Assembly (NCBI RefSeq): GCF_030385785.1
Contig: NZ_JAUEDK010000006.1
Span: 1 to 64,000, forward strand
Direction of reading: 5' to 3'
Source of the DNA: Crenobacter oryzisoli
GTDB lineage: Bacteria; Pseudomonadota; Gammaproteobacteria; Burkholderiales; Chromobacteriaceae
DNA length: 64,000 nucleotides
The position numbers and the translations under genes are program-made. The notes beneath the pieces are model-generated. The model saw nothing but the letters and a program-made list of their open reading frames with translations, did not search any database and had not been told where the DNA came from. Positions 43,000-50,801 of this stretch are shown here, piece after piece. Position 1 is the stretch's first letter, and each line of letters opens with the position of its first letter.

Positions 43000-43998
43000 A
43001 TGCGCATCACCCATCTTGCTACGTGCGGCTTCGAGGCCGCACGCCGCCTGAGCCAGGCCGATGGGCCAGCCAGCCGGCCGCATGGCCATAGCTTTTTCGT
43101 GACTGCGGAAAGTACCGAACTGGGGTTGGCTACGCTACGCCAGCGCCTGAACGACGTCTGCGCGCCACTCGACTACCGCGATCTCAACAGCTTGCTGCCC
43201 GAGCCGGATGACCTGGCACTGGTCACCGGGATCGCCGACCGCCTGCGCGCGCCGGCGCGACTGACACTGCGCTCGGCGCCGAGCCGGGGCATTGAGCTCG
43301 ACACCGACGGCAGCGCGCAGCGCTGGCTGTCGACCGGCTTCGAGGCAGCGCACCAGTTGCCGCACGTGCCTCACGGCCACCAGTGCGGCCGGTTGCATGG
43401 CCACGGCTTCGGCGTCCGGCTTGTCGCCGATGCCCTTGCCTGTTCCGATGCGGAGCTGGCCGCTGCCTGGCAGCCGTTGTTCAACCAACTGCAGCACCGT
43501 TATCTGAACGAGCTGCCCGGCCTCGCCAACCCGACCAGCGAAGTGCTCTCCGACTGGCTGTGGCAACGGCTGGGCGACACACTGCCGGCCATCAGCGCCG
43601 TCGAGGTGTTCGAGACCGCCACCGCCGGCAGCCGCCGCGATGCAGCCGGCTACACCATCTGGAAGGAGCAGCGCTTCGAGGCGGCCAAGCCGTTCGATGA
43701 AGCCGGCCGCTACACCGGTCACAGCTATCTGGTACGGCTGTATCTGGCTGGCACGCCCGATGCCGACAGCGGCTGGCTGCGCGACTTCGCCGAGGTGAAA
43801 GCGCTGTTCGCGCCGCTGTATCGTCAGCTCGACCACCATGCGCTCGATACACTGCCCGGCATCGACGCGCACGACTGTGCCGGCATCGCCCGTTGGATCG
43901 CCGCCGGGCTGCATGCCGAACTGCCGGAACTCGCACAGATCGACCTGTTCGAGAACGAGCACGAAGGCGCCCGACTGCGCCTGGGAGCAATGCGATGA
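43000..43998 (+). CDS. queD: 6-carboxytetrahydropterin synthase with three tandem T-fold domains
   Basis: QueD makes 6-carboxytetrahydropterin for queuosine; usual proteins are ~120 residues, but this is 332. Three QueD-like units are seen: domain 1 (~1-105; FEAARRL, RPHGHSFFV), domain 2 (~110-215; FEAAHQLPHVP, CGRLHGHGF, NPTSEV, ETATAG) and domain 3 (~222-332; FEAAKPF, YTGHSYLV, DFAEVK, LDHHALDTL, ENEHEG). Only domain 2 has the full zinc triad (His118, His133, His135) and Cys129, while the LDH motif is best kept in domain 3. Start ATG 43000, 1 base after the queC stop; it overlaps queE by four bases. Confidence 0.88.
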   Translation: MRITHLATCGFEAARRLSQADGPASRPHGHSFFVTAESTELGLATLRQRLNDVCAPLDYRDLNSLLPEPDDLALVTGIADRLRAPARLTLRSAPSRGIELDTDGSAQRWLSTGFEAAHQLPHVPHGHQCGRLHGHGFGVRLVADALACSDAELAAAWQPLFNQLQHRYLNELPGLANPTSEVLSDWLWQRLGDTLPAISAVEVFETATAGSRRDAAGYTIWKEQRFEAAKPFDEAGRYTGHSYLVRLYLAGTPDADSGWLRDFAEVKALFAPLYRQLDHHALDTLPGIDAHDCAGIARWIAAGLHAELPELAQIDLFENEHEGARLRLGAMR

Positions 43999-44624
43999 CT
44001 TACACGGTAAAAGAAATCTTCTACACGCTGCAGGGCGAAGGCGGCCAAGCCGGCCGCCCAGCGGTGTTCTGCCGCTTTGCCGGCTGCAATCTGTGGAGCG
44101 GCCGCGAAGAGGACCGCGCCAGCGCCTTGTGCCGCTTCTGTGATACCGACTTTATCGGCACCGGCCCGGACGGCGGCAAGTTCACCGACGCGGCAGCGTT
44201 GGCTGAACGCATCGCCAGCGAGTGGCGCGGCCACGGCGGCAAGCCCTGTGTGGTGTTCACCGGTGGCGAGCCACTGCTGCAGCTCGACAGCGCACTGATC
44301 GACGCAATGCACGCGGTCGGTTTCGACATCGCGGTCGAGACCAACGGCACCATCGCCGCCCCTGCGGGCATCGACTGGCTGTGCGTCAGCCCAAAGGGCG
44401 CCAACCCGCTCAAGCAGACGTCGGGACACGAGCTTAAACTGGTCTACCCACAGCTCGATGCGCTGCCCGAGACTTTCGCCGACCTCGACTTCGCAAACTT
44501 CTACCTGCAGCCGATGGACAGTCCGACGCAGCGCGACAACACCGTAGCTGCGATTGACTACTGCCTGCAGCACCCGCAATGGCGGCTGTCGCTGCAAACG
44601 CACAAGATGACCGGCATCCGCTGA
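43995..44624 (+). CDS. queE: 7-carboxy-7-deazaguanine synthase
   Basis: QueE is a radical-SAM enzyme that contracts the pterin ring to 7-carboxy-7-deazaguanine. From ATG 43995 it has 209 residues. The cluster motif is CX14CX2C (Cys31, Cys46, Cys49), the E. coli-type spacing instead of CX3CX2C. KEIFYTLQGEGGQAGRPAVF and VVFTGGEPLLQ are characteristic. The start overlaps the queD stop as ATGA. Confidence 0.94.
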   Translation: MTYTVKEIFYTLQGEGGQAGRPAVFCRFAGCNLWSGREEDRASALCRFCDTDFIGTGPDGGKFTDAAALAERIASEWRGHGGKPCVVFTGGEPLLQLDSALIDAMHAVGFDIAVETNGTIAAPAGIDWLCVSPKGANPLKQTSGHELKLVYPQLDALPETFADLDFANFYLQPMDSPTQRDNTVAAIDYCLQHPQWRLSLQTHKMTGIR

Positions 44625-44751
44625 GCGTCACTGACAAAACCGGCGCCGCCCTGCTGCACTCTCTACCGTCTACGACAGAGTGCCTGGCTCCAGGCTCGCA
44701 ACGATGAGTTTTGTTGGTGACTTCAGCCACTGAATAGACAAGGAATTGACA

Positions 44752-45183
44752 ATGAACCTGCACGACAATCTGCAAGCCCTCGGCAACAAGAAGACCGAGT
44801 ACCGCTACGACGAACCGGATGCCTCACTGCTTGAGCGCTTCCCCAACCCGTTCAGCAAGAGCGAGATCAACCCGAACGGCGTGACCGGCACGCTGAACAT
44901 GACCTGCCCGGAATTCACCAGCCTGTGCCCGGTGACCGGCCAGCCTGACTTCGCCACTATCGTCATCGACATGCAGCCGGACGAATGGTGCGTCGAGTCG
45001 AAATCGCTGAAGCTCTACCTCGGCTCGTTCCGCATGCACGGCGAGTTCCACGAAGCGTGCATCTGCCGCATCTGCAACGATCTGGTGAACCTTTTGCAGC
45101 CCAAGTGGATCAAGGTCGAAGGTCGTTTCACCCCGCGCGGCGGCATCCCGCTGTGGCCGGTGGCGGAATACCGCAAGCCGTAA
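44752..45183 (+). CDS. queF: NADPH-dependent 7-cyano-7-deazaguanine reductase
   Basis: QueF reduces preQ0 to preQ1. The 143-residue type I (unimodular) form has the nucleophile Cys59 and Asp66 in PEFTSLCPVTGQPD and the NADPH/substrate motif ESKSLKLYLGSFR with FHE. ATG 44752 follows AAGGA. With queC, queD and queE it covers the whole GTP-derived route to preQ1 apart from folE; tgt and queA are not in the window. Confidence 0.95.
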   Translation: MNLHDNLQALGNKKTEYRYDEPDASLLERFPNPFSKSEINPNGVTGTLNMTCPEFTSLCPVTGQPDFATIVIDMQPDEWCVESKSLKLYLGSFRMHGEFHEACICRICNDLVNLLQPKWIKVEGRFTPRGGIPLWPVAEYRKP

Positions 45184-45217
45184 GCCTGGCCGAACGGTCG
45201 CTTGGACCTTATTCTGG

Positions 45218-45241
45218 GGGCGCGCAATCGCGCCCTTTTTT
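45218..45241 (+). terminator. Terminator of the que cluster
   Basis: GGGCGCG (45218-45224) pairs with CGCGCCC (45229-45235), followed by six T. Confidence 0.9.
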
Positions 45242-45297
45242 CATGCGGCGGACAATACCCTGCCCGCCGCCCGTTTCTCCACTACCCGCACCCAACC

Positions 45298-45834
45298 ATG
45301 GCAGAAGAGAAGAAAGAACCCTGGCTGAACCACCTGGCGCTGACCACCGTAATCCTGGCGGTGTGTGCCACCCTCTCGACGTTCAAAGGCGGCGGCTACT
45401 CCACCCGTGGCGTGATCAGCCAGGCGCAGGCCTCCGACCAATGGGCCTATTACCAGTCCAAGAGCGTCAAGGCCAATCTGTATGAAATGCAGCGCGACAA
45501 GCTGGCACTGGAACTGGAAACGCTGCCCGACAATACGCCAGACAGCACCCGCCAGCGCTACCAGGCCCTAGTCGCCGACTACAGCAAAAAGCTGCAGCGC
45601 TACACCCAGGAGCGCAATGACCTGCAGAACAAGGCGCGGACGCTGGAGCAGCAGCGCGACGAAGCGCAGCGTCACAGCCAGCCGTTCGGCATCGCGGTGA
45701 TCTTCCTGCAGATTGCCATCCTGATCTCGTCGATCGCCGGCCTGTTCAAGCGCCGCGCGCTGTGGCTGGCCGCCCTGCCGCTTGGCGCACTGGGCCTCAC
45801 CTACTTCGCTGACGGTTTCTTCCTGTTCCTGTAG
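45298..45834 (+). CDS. DUF4337-like membrane protein
   Basis: A 178-residue protein with one N-terminal membrane segment (~11-29), a coiled-coil-like charged middle (~45-125, from QASDQWAYYQSKSVKANLYEM through the Gln/Arg-rich ERNDLQNKARTLEQQRDEAQ), and two C-terminal hydrophobic helices (~134-152 and 156-176). The SDQWAYYQSKSVK signature points to DUF4337, of unknown function. It stands alone between the queF terminator and the cystine transporter. Confidence 0.75.
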   Translation: MAEEKKEPWLNHLALTTVILAVCATLSTFKGGGYSTRGVISQAQASDQWAYYQSKSVKANLYEMQRDKLALELETLPDNTPDSTRQRYQALVADYSKKLQRYTQERNDLQNKARTLEQQRDEAQRHSQPFGIAVIFLQIAILISSIAGLFKRRALWLAALPLGALGLTYFADGFFLFL

Positions 45835-46114
45835 ACGCCATCCACACCAACCTCACCGCGACGGTGCGCTTGACGGTCGTTTCCCAGACGGCCAGCATCG
45901 GCGCACCGATCTCGGCCCGCCGCGCGCGGTGACGGTGGACGGACGACTTCCCTCCGAGCCACCGCCAACATCGCTTCATATTGTTATATTTTTATGCCAT
46001 TAATACATCAATTTATATAACTTGTTGAGATATTAGACGGATTGTTACAGTGCTCCTCAACCGCCGTGCCACCCGCCAGGCCGGCCTCTCTCTTCCCTAA
46101 CCGGAGCACCGAAC

Positions 46115-46891
46115 ATGCAGAAACCCGTCCGCACCACGCTGACCGTCGCCGCCCTAGCACTCGCCTTCGCCGGCGCCGCCCACGCCCAGACCGGCCTGGA
46201 GCAGATCAAGGTCGCTGGCGTGTTCAAGATCGGCACCGAGGGCACTTATGCCCCCTACACCTACCACGATGCCAGCGGCGCGCTGGTCGGCTTCGACGTG
46301 GAAATCGGCCAAGCCATCGCCAAGCGCCTGGGCGTGAAGGCCCAGTTCGTCGAGGGCAAGTGGGACGGGCTGATCGCCGGCCTCGACGCCAACCGCTACG
46401 ACGCGGTGATTAACCAAGTGGCGATCACTGAGGCGCGCAAGGCCAAGTACGACTTCTCCACCCCCTACATCGCCTCGAAGGCAGTGCTGATCGTCAGAAC
46501 CGACACCAGCGCGATCAAGACTTTCGCCGACCTGAAGGGCAAGAAATCCGCCAACACTCTGACCAGCAACTTCGGCAAGCTCGCCCAGGCCAACGGCGCC
46601 GAGCTGGTCGGCGTGCAGGGCTTCAACGAGTCGATCGACCTGTTGACCTCGGGCCGCGTCGACGCCACCGTCAACGACAGCCTGTCCTTCCTCGACTTCA
46701 AGAAGCACAAGCCGGATGCCAAGGTGAAGATCGTTGCCACCGAGAGCAACGCCGACTACTCCGGCGTGATCATCCGCAAGGGCAACCCGGAGCTGCAGGC
46801 GGCGATCAACCAGGCGCTGGCCGGCATCAAGGCCGACGGCACCTATCTGAAGATCTCGCGTAAATACTTCGGCGAGGACGTGTCGCAGTAA
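46115..46891 (+). CDS. tcyJ: Polar amino acid (cystine-type) ABC transporter, periplasmic binding protein
   Basis: A family-3 solute-binding protein of 258 residues with a signal peptide ending AAHAQ (~24). Motifs are GTEGTYAPYTYHDASG, GFDVEIGQAIAKRLGV, WDGLIAGLDANRYDAVINQV and YDFSTPY, closest to cystine binders (FliY/TcyJ). GGAG precedes the ATG. An AT-rich stretch at ~45975-46045 upstream probably holds the promoter. It leads a three-gene importer. Cystine is inferred; other polar amino acids are possible. Confidence 0.82.
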   Translation: MQKPVRTTLTVAALALAFAGAAHAQTGLEQIKVAGVFKIGTEGTYAPYTYHDASGALVGFDVEIGQAIAKRLGVKAQFVEGKWDGLIAGLDANRYDAVINQVAITEARKAKYDFSTPYIASKAVLIVRTDTSAIKTFADLKGKKSANTLTSNFGKLAQANGAELVGVQGFNESIDLLTSGRVDATVNDSLSFLDFKKHKPDAKVKIVATESNADYSGVIIRKGNPELQAAINQALAGIKADGTYLKISRKYFGEDVSQ

Positions 46892-46971
46892 GAACCTCCG
46901 GCGCCCACGGGCGCCCTTCCCGTCTGTTCCCGCCCGGCTCCTGCGGTCGGGCTGTCAATTGAGTCTGTCGC

Positions 46972-47652
46972 ATGCCCCACTGGTTGCAACTGATGGCCGA
47001 ATCGTTCTGGCCCCTGCTCTATGCCGGGCTGGTCTTTACCGTGCCGCTAACCTTGCTGTCCTTTGCCGGCGGCCTGTCGCTCGGCTTCGTGCTGGCGCTG
47101 GTTCGGCTGTTCGGCCCCGCCCCGCTGGTCGCGGTGGTGCATTTCTATGTCTGGCTGATCCGCGGCACACCGCTGTTGGTGCAGCTGTTCGTGATCTTCT
47201 ACGGCCTACCCTCGGTCGGTATCGTGTTCGACCCGTTCCCGGCCGCACTGCTCGGCTTCGTGCTTAATGTCGGCGCCTACACCTCTGAGGTGATCCGCGC
47301 GGTGATCGAATCGGTGCCCAAGGGCCAGTGGGAGACCGCCTATTCAATCGGGATGAGCGGGTCCCAGGCGATGCGCCGCACCGTGCTGCCGCAGGCGGCG
47401 CGGGTGGCAGTGCCACCGCTGTCCAACAGTTTCATCTCGCTGATCAAGGACACTTCGCTCGCCGCGGTGCTGACCGTGCCGGAAATCTTCCAGGCCGCCC
47501 AGCGCATCGCTGCGGTCACCTACGAGCCACTGATCCTATACACCGAAACGGCGCTGATCTACCTGCTGTTCAGCTCGGTGCTGTCCGCGCTGCAGGGCCG
47601 GCTGGAACAGCGCTTCGGTCAACATGCCCTCGCCCTAGGAGCCCGCGCATGA
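46972..47652 (+). CDS. tcyL: Polar amino acid (cystine-type) ABC transporter permease
   Basis: A HisMQ-type permease of 226 residues with about five membrane segments. It carries YVWLIRGTPLLVQLF, the EAA-like loop AYSIGMSGSQAMRRTVLPQA and SLIKDTSLAAVLTVPE, which are typical of the cystine/glutamine group. It follows the binding protein after 80 bases and overlaps the ATPase start by four bases. Confidence 0.85.
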   Translation: MPHWLQLMAESFWPLLYAGLVFTVPLTLLSFAGGLSLGFVLALVRLFGPAPLVAVVHFYVWLIRGTPLLVQLFVIFYGLPSVGIVFDPFPAALLGFVLNVGAYTSEVIRAVIESVPKGQWETAYSIGMSGSQAMRRTVLPQAARVAVPPLSNSFISLIKDTSLAAVLTVPEIFQAAQRIAAVTYEPLILYTETALIYLLFSSVLSALQGRLEQRFGQHALALGARA

Positions 47653-48431
47653 TCCGCCTTACCGCCATCGACAAGCATTTCGGCCCGCAACAGGTGCTGA
47701 GGGGCGTCGACCTCGCCATCGCCGAGGGCCAGGTCACCGCGCTGATCGGCCCGTCCGGCAGTGGCAAGAGCACGCTGTTGCGCTGCGTGAACCTGCTGGA
47801 GCTGCCGCATGGCGGCGAACTGCAGCTGGGCGAGGCGCAGATCCGCTTCTCCGCCCATGCCGCGCCACGCCGCGAGGCGGTGCAGCAGGTGCGCCGCCAG
47901 ACCGGCATGGTGTTCCAGAACTTCCAGCTGTTTCCACACCAGACAGTGATCGCCAACGTGATGGAGGGACTGCTCACCGTGCAGAAATGGGACAAGGCGC
48001 GGGCGCGCCAGCGCGCTGGCGTGCTGCTCGACAAGGTCGGGCTGGCGCACAAGGCCGATGCCTGGCCGTCCACGCTGTCCGGTGGCCAGCAACAGCGCGT
48101 GGCGATCGCCCGCGCGCTGGCGCCGGCGCCGCGGGTGCTGCTGTGCGACGAGCCGACCTCGGCGCTCGACCCGGAGCTGGCCGCAGAGGTCGTGGAGGTG
48201 CTCAAGCAGCTAGCCACCGACGGCATGACCATGCTGATGGCCACCCACGACCTGCGCCTGGCCGCCAGCATCGCCGACCAAGTGGTGTTCCTCGAGGCGG
48301 GCCAGGTGGTGGAAAGCGGCAACGCCCGCGAGCTGTTCACCCGGCCGCGCCAACCGCGCACCGCCGAATACGTGGCCACCCTCACCGCCAGCCTGCCGGA
48401 CGCCTGGCGGCAGACCATCTTGCCGGCATAA
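47649..48431 (+). CDS. tcyN: Polar amino acid (cystine-type) ABC transporter ATP-binding protein
   Basis: From ATG 47649 this ATPase has 260 residues: Walker A GPSGSGKST (~36-44), Q-loop MVFQNFQLFPHQT, signature LSGGQQQRVAIARAL, Walker B VLLCDEPTSALDPE, and switch His in ATHDLRLA. MIRLTAIDKHFG and the amino-acid-type spacing fit the polar amino acid group. The frame is open upstream, but the ATGA overlap with the permease sets the start. Confidence 0.87.
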   Translation: MIRLTAIDKHFGPQQVLRGVDLAIAEGQVTALIGPSGSGKSTLLRCVNLLELPHGGELQLGEAQIRFSAHAAPRREAVQQVRRQTGMVFQNFQLFPHQTVIANVMEGLLTVQKWDKARARQRAGVLLDKVGLAHKADAWPSTLSGGQQQRVAIARALAPAPRVLLCDEPTSALDPELAAEVVEVLKQLATDGMTMLMATHDLRLAASIADQVVFLEAGQVVESGNARELFTRPRQPRTAEYVATLTASLPDAWRQTILPA

Positions 48432-48459
48432 AAAAATAGCGGCCCCGCAGGGCCGCTAT
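48430..48459 (-). terminator. Terminator between the cystine-type ATPase and the Ser-rich gene
   Basis: ATAGCGGCCC (48436-48445) pairs with GGGCCGCTAT (48450-48459). The T tract lies on the reverse strand, so it primarily ends the convergent Ser-rich gene; the stem may also slow the forward transcript. Confidence 0.75.
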
Positions 48460-48497
48460 AACCAAACCACGTTGACCAAACCGACCAACGTCCTCAT

Positions 48498-49136
48498 TCA
48501 TGCCAAAGTACTGACGATACCTTGTTGCAGTTCAAACCCCGCCGCATCGCTCGCCAGGCTCGGATCGGCCTGGATGATCTGAGCCCAGTTGGCGTTGGTA
48601 TCGCCCGGCACGTAATTGAAACTGGACGCTGACTGCAGATTGCCACTTGCATCGTAGACCCCCTGAGGCCGTCGCACTGCCTGTCGTTGCGTCGGTACCG
48701 CTCCCATCGACTGCACTGCTGACGCCGGTGGAACTCGTGTCCGTGACAGCGGAGCCGGCACTGCTCGAATCGCTGCTGCCAGAGACCTCACTCACCAGAC
48801 TCCCCGCGCCATTGGTGGATGCTCCGTTCGCGGCCAGCTGAGACCACGTCCGGTTCTGCTGCACAGCACTGATCAGACTACTGAGCACACTGGTCACGCT
48901 GTCGTTCGAACTGGAGGAATTGGAGAGTCCATCAATGACGCTGGCAGACGCCGCAAATTGGTCGCCATCACCGCCAAACTCTGCGCCGCTGCCGTATCGG
49001 TACTGAGGCTATTATCGAGGCCCGGCGCACTCGTACTGCTGTCCGCGGTACTGCTCGCAGTGGAGACGGAACTCGAAGTGAAAGAAGTATATGGCGAAAC
49101 ATAGGACGGCAACGTGGAGATACTGGATAGGTTCAT
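48498..49136 (-). pseudogene. Ser/Thr/Ala-rich protein of unknown function, two compensating homopolymer frameshifts
   Basis: ATG 49136 has a perfect AGGAGG 7 bases upstream. The first ~60 residues (MNLSSISTLPSYVSPYTSF...) are in one frame, the middle (...SVTSVLSSLISAVQQNRTWS) in a second, and the end (VYDASGNLQSASSFNYVPGD...GIVSTLA) in a third. Adding one base at the AAA of 48955-48957 and removing one from the run of five C at 48659-48663 (five G on the coding strand) gives one 212-residue protein. It is low in charge, lacks a signal peptide or membrane helix, and is rich in Ser, Thr, Ala and Gly. No family is recognised. Confidence 0.6.
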
Positions 49137-49306
49137 GGCGGCGCCTCCTGAGGCAAATTCGTCGCTTCAGCCCTTATCGGCCGCCGGCAGAGCCTCATGA
49201 CCCTGCTTACAAATAATTTACACTTATCCGCCATTGCACCAATAAGCTGAAAAACCAGGGACTTACTGGCAAAAGCCACGGCGACCCATCAAAGCCCCCT
49301 ACATAG

Positions 49307-49334
49307 AAAAAAAGCCCGCCATATGGCGGGCTTT
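49307..49334 (-). terminator. Terminator of the RND efflux operon
   Basis: AAAGCCCGCC (49311-49320) pairs with GGCGGGCTTT (49325-49334), with at least seven T on the reverse strand. Confidence 0.88.
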
Positions 49335-49354
49335 GACATTGGCCGAGCCATCGC

Positions 49355-50797
49355 TCAGCCGGCCTTGGCCGGAACATTGGCGGCAGGCGCCTGCTGCCAG
49401 CCGCCGCCAAACACCTTGTACAGCGTCACCAGGTTGGTCTGGCGTGCCAGGCGGATGGAGATCAGGTTCTGCTGGGCGCTGTACAGCGAACGCTGTGCGT
49501 CGAGCACGTTCAGGTAGCTGTCCACCCCCTTGCGGTAGCGCGCGTCCGACAGCGTGTAGCTGCGGTTGGTCGCATCCACCAACGCCTGCTGGGCGGTTAG
49601 CTCGTCGTCGATGGTGCCACGGGTAGCCAAGGCATCGGCCACTTCGCGGAACGCACTCTGGATCGACTTCTCGTACTGTGCCACCGCGATCTTCTCCTCG
49701 ATCTTGGCCACATCCAGGTTGGCGAGGTTGCGACCGCCGTCGAAGATCGGCAGGTTGACCTGCGGGATATAGCTCCAGGCCCCCGCACCGGCCTTGAACA
49801 GATCGGACAGCCGCGCACTGGCGCTGCCGGCCAAACCGGTCAGGGTGATGCTGGGGAAGAACGCCGCCCGCGCCGCGCCGATATTGGCATTGGCCGACTT
49901 CAGCAGGTGTTCGGCCTGTTGGATATCGGGACGGCGCTGCAGCACCTCGGATGGGATGTCCGCCGGCACGTCCTGCACCGCAGTGACGGTGTCGACCTCG
50001 GCGACCGGCTGCAGATCCGGCGGCACGGCCGCGCCCACCAGCAGCGTCAGCGCGTTCTCGTCCTGCGCGACCAGGCCGGTGTAGCGCGCCACGTCGACCC
50101 GGGCGGTCTCGACGCTGGTCTGCGCCTGGCGCAGATCCAGCTCCGATGCCACCCCCAGCTCGAAACTGCGCTGGGTCAGCTGGAACGAAGACTGCTGGCT
50201 GGTCAGCGTATCCTGCGCGAGCTTCAACTGCTCGTGGTCGGCACCGAGCGTCAGGTAGGCATTGGCCACCTCGGCGATCAGGCTGATCTGGGTGCTGTTG
50301 CGCGCTTCTTCAGTGGCGAGGTACTGCTCGAGCGCCGCGTTCGTTAGGCTGCGCACCCGGCCGAAGAAGTCGAGTTCGTATGAAGAGAAGCCGAGGTTCG
50401 CGCTGTAGCTGTGCGAGACCATCGTCTGGCCGGTGCTCGACAGGCTGGCCGGCGTGCGTTTGCCAATACCGCTGCCACTGGCGTCGATGCTCGGGAACAG
50501 ATCGGCACGCTGGATCTGGTACTCCGCGCGAGCCTTCTCGATGTTCAGTGCCGCCACTCGCAGGTCGCGGTTGTTGTCGAGCGAGAGCTGGATCAGCTGC
50601 TGCAGCTTGGCGTCGTTGAAGTAGTCGCGCCAGGTCGTGGCAGCGAACAGCTTGGCATCACCATTACCCGCTTTATACGCAGGACCGGACACGCTAGTCG
50701 GCACCGGCGAGGCCGGGCGATAGTAGTCCGGGGCCAGCGTGCCGCAGCCGGTCAGCAGGGCGGCGAGCACGGCCAGGCTCAGTGTGGTTCGAATCAT
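49355..50797 (-). CDS. RND efflux system outer-membrane lipoprotein (OprM/NodT family)
   Basis: The outer-membrane channel of the tripartite pump. From ATG 50797 (GGAG upstream), it has 480 residues. It starts with a lipoprotein signal ending in the lipobox LTGC (Cys18) and then [14 protein letters not shown], as in OprM-type proteins. The two outer-membrane-efflux repeats show [16 protein letters not shown] and [31 protein letters not shown] (in part). It is the third gene of the operon, 4 bases after the RND pump stop. Confidence 0.92.
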   Translation of the reverse strand: MIRTTLSLAVLAALLTGCGTLAPDYYRPASPVPTSVSGPAYKAGNGDAKLFAATTWRDYFNDAKLQQLIQLSLDNNRDLRVAALNIEKARAEYQIQRADLFPSIDASGSGIGKRTPASLSSTGQTMVSHSYSANLGFSSYELDFFGRVRSLTNAALEQYLATEEARNSTQISLIAEVANAYLTLGADHEQLKLAQDTLTSQQSSFQLTQRSFELGVASELDLRQAQTSVETARVDVARYTGLVAQDENALTLLVGAAVPPDLQPVAEVDTVTAVQDVPADIPSEVLQRRPDIQQAEHLLKSANANIGAARAAFFPSITLTGLAGSASARLSDLFKAGAGAWSYIPQVNLPIFDGGRNLANLDVAKIEEKIAVAQYEKSIQSAFREVADALATRGTIDDELTAQQALVDATNRSYTLSDARYRKGVDSYLNVLDAQRSLYSAQQNLISIRLARQTNLVTLYKVFGGGWQQAPAANVPAKAG

Positions 50798-50801
50798 CTT
50801 G

